A stretch of 64,000 bases of DNA, from NCBI RefSeq assembly GCF_001761385.1, contig NZ_CP017476.1, positions 1 to 64,000 of the forward strand, read 5' to 3'. Numbering within the stretch: the stretch's first letter is position 1; every line of letters starts with the position of its first letter. The stretch comes from Hydrogenophaga crassostreae (GTDB lineage: Bacteria > Pseudomonadota > Gammaproteobacteria > Burkholderiales > Burkholderiaceae_C). The notes under the pieces were generated by a model, which saw nothing but the letters and a program-made list of their open reading frames with translations, had not been told where the DNA came from and searched no databases. Positions 60,741 to 64,000 of this stretch are shown in pieces. Both the position numbers and the translations under genes were made by a program.

Positions 60741-60770
60741 AAACGCCGCCAGGCAAAGCCGGACGGCGTT
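60741..60770 (-). terminator. intrinsic terminator after the acetate-CoA ligase/GNAT gene
   Basis: aacgccg pairs with cggcgtt, with a further inner pairing of ccaggc/gccgg; read on the minus strand it is followed by a T-run of six. It terminates the gene on that strand. A second hairpin (ccctctgacg / cgtcagaggg, 60779-60808) overlaps the gene's stop codon. Confidence 0.75.
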
Positions 60771-60800
60771 GAAATGGGCCCTCTGACGTGAAAGATGCCG

Positions 60801-63479
60801 TCAGAGGGTGTGGGTCAGCAATTTGAAATCGGGATCGTCTGGGAAGGGTTTGGCCACGAACCCGAGGCTTTTCATGAGCTTGAGCATCCCGGTGTTGTTG
60901 GCCAGGACCAGACCTTCCATTTCATCGAGTCCTTTGTCGCGGGCTTCTTCCATGATGCTGAGCATGAGACGCGAACCCAGACCCTTTCCATTGAAGTCAT
61001 CGGCAACCACCAGCGAGAACTCGCAACTGGATTTGTCGGGGTTGGTGATGTAGCGCGAGACGCCCACCACCCGCTGGATCTCCACCGATTCGCCATTGGG
61101 GCCGTCTTTGCGCTCCCTGTGAATCGCCACCAAGGCCATTTCGCTGTCGTAGTCGATCAGTGTGAGGCGCGAGAGCATGGACGAAGGCAGTTCCTTCATG
61201 GAGGACACAAAACGGAAGTAGCGGCTCTCGGATGACAGGTTTTGCACCAGTTCTTGCAGCATTTCGGCGTCATCGGGGTGGATCGGGCGAATGGTGTATT
61301 CGCCGCCGCCGCGCATGGGCCAGATTTGTTCGTAGCGTGCAGGGTAGGGCAATATGGCGAGATGAGCGTAGTTACGTGCAGAAGCCGACGCGTTGTCGAT
61401 CACTATGCGCGCATCGACAGCCACTGCGCCCGATTCGTCGACGATGATGGGATTGATGTCCATCTCGCGCAGCTGAGGCAGCTCACAGGCCATTTCCGAT
61501 ACACGGAGCAGCACATGCTCCAGGGCTTCGCGATCGACGGCTGTGGCGCCTCTCCAGGCGTCCAGGGTCTCGTTGGTGCGCGAACGCTCGATCAGGCGGC
61601 GCGCAAGGAAGAGGTTGAGTGGTGGCAAAGCCATGGCGCGGTCGTTGATCAGCTCGATCATGGTGCCGCCAGCGCCGAATGCGATCACCGGGCCAAACGG
61701 GTCGTCTGTCACCAGGCCGATATACAGTTCGCGGCCGCGTTTGTTGCTGGCCATTTTCTGTATCGTGACCCCGTTGATGCGCGCGCCGGGTTGCAGCTTG
61801 CTCACGGTCTGGATCATGTTTTGGTAAATGTCGCGCACGCCGACCGCGTTCATCACGTTGAGCGCCACGCCATTGACATCGCTTTTGTGGCTGATGTCGG
61901 GTGAGTCGATCTTGAGCGCCACGGGGTAACCCAGCTGGGTGGCGATCATCATGGCTTCGTTGGCGCTGCGGGCCAGGATGGTCTGGGTGACCGGAATATG
62001 GAAGGCTGAAAGCAGGGCTTTGGACTCCATTTCGGTCAGCACCTTGCGGCGTTCGGCCAGGACGTTTTCGATCAGCAGGCGCGCACCCTCCAGATCGGGT
62101 TTGGCCAGGTGGGTGAGAGGCGGGGGCGTCTGCTGCAGCAGTTGCTGGTTTTGGTAGAAACTGGCAATGTTGCCAAAGGCGCCCACGGCAGCTTCGGGGG
62201 TTCGAAAGGCGGGAATGGCAGCCTGCCCCAACACATCGCGCGCTTCACCCACCGAGGCGTCGCCCATCCAGCAACACAACAGGGGTTTGCCCAGGCGGTC
62301 CTTCAAATCGGCCATGGCGCGGGCAATGTCGGCTGCGTCGATGCCCGATTTGGGGGAATGCACCACCAAGACACCGTCGACAGTTTTGTCGTGGCCCGCT
62401 GCATCGATGGCAGCACGGTAGTGTTCGGCGGTGGCTTCCTCCGAAAGATCGATGAGGTCGTTCAATGAAGCCAGGGCTGCCAGTTTGGGTTTCAGTTCAG
62501 CAGCGGTTTCGGGCGAGAGCTTGCCCAGTTCCAGGTCGATTTCGCTGGCCCAATCGGCAGCCAGTACGCCCGGGCCGCCGCCGTTGGTCACGATGGCCAG
62601 GCGCTTGCCAACCGGTCGGTAGCGCGAGGCCAGGCATTTGGACGCCGAGAACAGTTCCACAAACGAACGCACCCGCACAGCACCCGCGCGGCGCAAAGCC
62701 GCTTCAAAAACTTCGTCGCTGCCTACGATCGCACCGCTGTGGGTTTGAGCCGCTTCATTGCCGGCTTTTTTGCGTCCGGCTTTGAGCACCACCACCGGCT
62801 TGGCGTTGGCAGCGGCGCGCAGGGCGCTCATGAAGCGGCGGGCGCTGGATATGCCTTCCATGTAGACCACGATGCTGTGGGTCTGGGCATCGGAGGCGAG
62901 GAAATCGAGCGCCTGGGACAGGTCGACGGAGGTGTTGGGGCCCATCGAAATTACGGTGGAGAAACCCACGTTGTTCTGGCCGGCCCAATCCAGAATGGAT
63001 GCGGTGAGCGCGCCTGACTGGGAGATCAGCGCCAACGGCCCTTTGGTGGCGAGTGGTCCGACCACGCTGGCGTTGAGACCCAGGCGGGGCCGCTGAAAAC
63101 CGAGGCTGTTGGGGCCAAGCAGGTGAATGCCATGGCGTTTGGCAACCTGGTGCATCTGATTGGCTTCGCTGGCGGCAACGCCGCTGCCGATCATCAGCGC
63201 GGCCTTGCATTTGATGCGACCGGCCACTTCCAGTGCGGCCAGCGCTTCGTCGGGTGGCAAGGCAATGATGGCCAGATCGGCACGCGTCTGGGCCAGGTCG
63301 GCAAGCGTGCCGGTGGTGTGGGGATCGATGAAGATCAGCTTGCCGCTGTAGCGCTGGGCGGTGATGAATTCAACCAGAGCGCGGGCTTGGGGTATCTGGT
63401 TGTCGGTGTCGCCGCTCTTGCCCACAAAAACCGCGATGGCTTCGGGCTGGAACAGGGGGGTGAGGTAGTGTTTGTCCAT
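60801..63479 (-). CDS. bifunctional acetate--CoA ligase (ADP-forming)-like / GNAT acetyltransferase
   Basis: An 892-residue fusion. N-terminal: CoA-binding domain (PEAIAVFVGKSGD), succinyl-CoA-ligase-like flavodoxin domain (GSGVAASEAN, VTNGGGPGVLAADWA), ATP-grasp (VALKIDSPDISHKSDVNGVALN), then at the C-terminus a GNAT domain (VVADDFNGKGLGSRLMLSIMEEARDKGLDEMEGLVLANNTGML). Proteins of this layout include the Pat/PatZ lysine acetyltransferases that regulate acetyl-CoA synthetase; the ligase half is often inactive. The catalytic His of the ligase was not located by eye. Start at 63479 chosen by family N-terminus. Confidence 0.9.
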   Translation of the reverse strand: MDKHYLTPLFQPEAIAVFVGKSGDTDNQIPQARALVEFITAQRYSGKLIFIDPHTTGTLADLAQTRADLAIIALPPDEALAALEVAGRIKCKAALMIGSGVAASEANQMHQVAKRHGIHLLGPNSLGFQRPRLGLNASVVGPLATKGPLALISQSGALTASILDWAGQNNVGFSTVISMGPNTSVDLSQALDFLASDAQTHSIVVYMEGISSARRFMSALRAAANAKPVVVLKAGRKKAGNEAAQTHSGAIVGSDEVFEAALRRAGAVRVRSFVELFSASKCLASRYRPVGKRLAIVTNGGGPGVLAADWASEIDLELGKLSPETAAELKPKLAALASLNDLIDLSEEATAEHYRAAIDAAGHDKTVDGVLVVHSPKSGIDAADIARAMADLKDRLGKPLLCCWMGDASVGEARDVLGQAAIPAFRTPEAAVGAFGNIASFYQNQQLLQQTPPPLTHLAKPDLEGARLLIENVLAERRKVLTEMESKALLSAFHIPVTQTILARSANEAMMIATQLGYPVALKIDSPDISHKSDVNGVALNVMNAVGVRDIYQNMIQTVSKLQPGARINGVTIQKMASNKRGRELYIGLVTDDPFGPVIAFGAGGTMIELINDRAMALPPLNLFLARRLIERSRTNETLDAWRGATAVDREALEHVLLRVSEMACELPQLREMDINPIIVDESGAVAVDARIVIDNASASARNYAHLAILPYPARYEQIWPMRGGGEYTIRPIHPDDAEMLQELVQNLSSESRYFRFVSSMKELPSSMLSRLTLIDYDSEMALVAIHRERKDGPNGESVEIQRVVGVSRYITNPDKSSCEFSLVVADDFNGKGLGSRLMLSIMEEARDKGLDEMEGLVLANNTGMLKLMKSLGFVAKPFPDDPDFKLLTHTL

Positions 63480-63591
63480 GAGAACAGAATGGCACATCAG
63501 GTGTTGGCCTGTGTGTGAAATAGCAAAGGTTTTTGGGCGCGGTTGTTCGCGTTGTCTCGCTGCTTCTTGTAGAAATTGGGGTTGTACCGGA

Positions 63592-64000
63592 TCAGTCGGC
63601 GCCGATCAACACCTTGACATGGGCTGCCACACTGCGCGCCAGCGGGCTGAGCACGTAGCCGCCTTCCAGGCATGAAATCACCCGACCCTGACAGTGTTCT
63701 TGGGCCACGCGCATCAGTTGTTGCGTGACCCATTCGTAGTCGGCTTCGACCAGGCCGAGGTTGCCCATGTCGTCTTCGCGATGGGCATCGAAGCCGGCCG
63801 AGACATAGATGAGCTGGGGTTTGAAGGCGTTGAGCCTGGGCAGCCATTCTTTTGTGACGGCCTCGCGAAAGGCATCGCTGCCACTGCGCGAGGGCAGGCC
63901 CACGTTAACCATGTTGTCGCCCACGGCGCTTTCGCCGTTGAACGGGTACAGGCCTTTCTCAAAAATGGAGCACATCAGCACACGGTCGTCGCCGCGCAGG
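63592..64000 (-). CDS. histone deacetylase family protein (5' end outside window)
   Basis: The window ends inside this minus-strand gene; its last 136 residues are visible. Motifs are VGLPSRSGSDAFREAV, LNAFKPQLIYVSAGFDAHREDDMGNLGL (the substrate-channel Asp and His of the arginase/deacetylase fold) and ISCLEGGYVLSPLARSV, typical of class II bacterial HDAC-like proteins such as acetylpolyamine amidohydrolases. The catalytic His-Asp residues lie upstream, out of view. It is 112 bases away from the neighbouring gene. Confidence 0.88.
   Translation of the reverse strand, partial: LRGDDRVLMCSIFEKGLYPFNGESAVGDNMVNVGLPSRSGSDAFREAVTKEWLPRLNAFKPQLIYVSAGFDAHREDDMGNLGLVEADYEWVTQQLMRVAQEHCQGRVISCLEGGYVLSPLARSVAAHVKVLIGAD

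Overview
This window is a GC-rich bacterial chromosome segment that begins inside dnaA and continues dnaA-dnaN-gyrB without recF. Gene content (a second-type infA, dnaA-dnaN-gyrB order, TRAP and polar amino-acid ABC systems, DUF3297, Tim44-like protein, fused acetate-CoA ligase/GNAT protein) and the proteins I recognise point to Burkholderiales, most likely Comamonadaceae (Hydrogenophaga-like). The genus is inference. No tRNA, rRNA, CRISPR array, insertion sequence or prophage gene was recognised.

Layout. 0-10 kb: replication core, then ferredoxin-NADP reductase, a zinc-type dehydrogenase and a FadE-like acyl-CoA dehydrogenase. 10.0-12.8 kb: a small accessory patch of lower GC. It holds a decayed copy of the 3' end of the upstream dehydrogenase, a terminator, a 661-residue protein joining a PD-(D/E)xK-like N-terminus to a DUF2075/SF1-like ATPase, and an orphan hypothetical gene. 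12.8-15.1 kb: acylphosphatase, a small protein, and galactonate-pathway dgoA/dgoK. 15.2-21.2 kb: an Lrp-type regulator divergent from a polar amino-acid ABC transporter that is followed by a trans-sulfuration PLP enzyme and homocysteine S-methyltransferase, probably a sulfur amino-acid uptake and use module. 21.3-23.3 kb: an exported hydratase-fold protein divergent from a LysR regulator.

23.4-30.3 kb: a tightly coupled eight-gene operon of TRAP transporter (dctPQM), biotin carboxylase, PxpB, PxpC, PxpA and a 73-residue biotin carrier, read as import and hydrolysis of 5-oxoproline or a related lactam. 30.5-34.6 kb: HAD phosphatase, DUF3297, and a three-gene minus-strand unit of a 72-residue CxxC-containing peptide, a DUF692/MNIO oxidase and a DUF2063 partner. 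This unit has the architecture of a RiPP pathway and is divergent from a 2[4Fe-4S] ferredoxin; it is the most interesting locus in the window. 34.7-39.7 kb: acyl-CoA ligase, hydroxypyruvate isomerase, Tim44-like protein, DnaQ-like exonuclease and NlpC/P60 lipoprotein.

39.7-44.2 kb: a xoxFGJ-like unit (PQQ alcohol dehydrogenase with the lanthanide-type Asp pair, cytochrome c, periplasmic binding protein) with a divergent GAF/Fis-type regulator. The cytochrome signal peptide and its mature part lie in different frames, separated by a run of seven G. 44.2-53.6 kb: DAHP synthase, patatin, thioesterase, MerR regulator, IF-1, M48 peptidase, ABC1 kinase and PhyH dioxygenase. 53.7-57.4 kb: a LuxR regulator and a soluble tandem-cache/CheW protein. 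57.4-60.5 kb: minCDE and a UbiA prenyltransferase. 60.5-60.8 kb: a promoterless gap between convergent genes that carries two perfect DnaA boxes, a run of CTA-type triplets and an AT-rich tract, an origin-like arrangement. 60.8-64 kb: an acetate-CoA ligase/GNAT fusion and a truncated histone-deacetylase-family gene.
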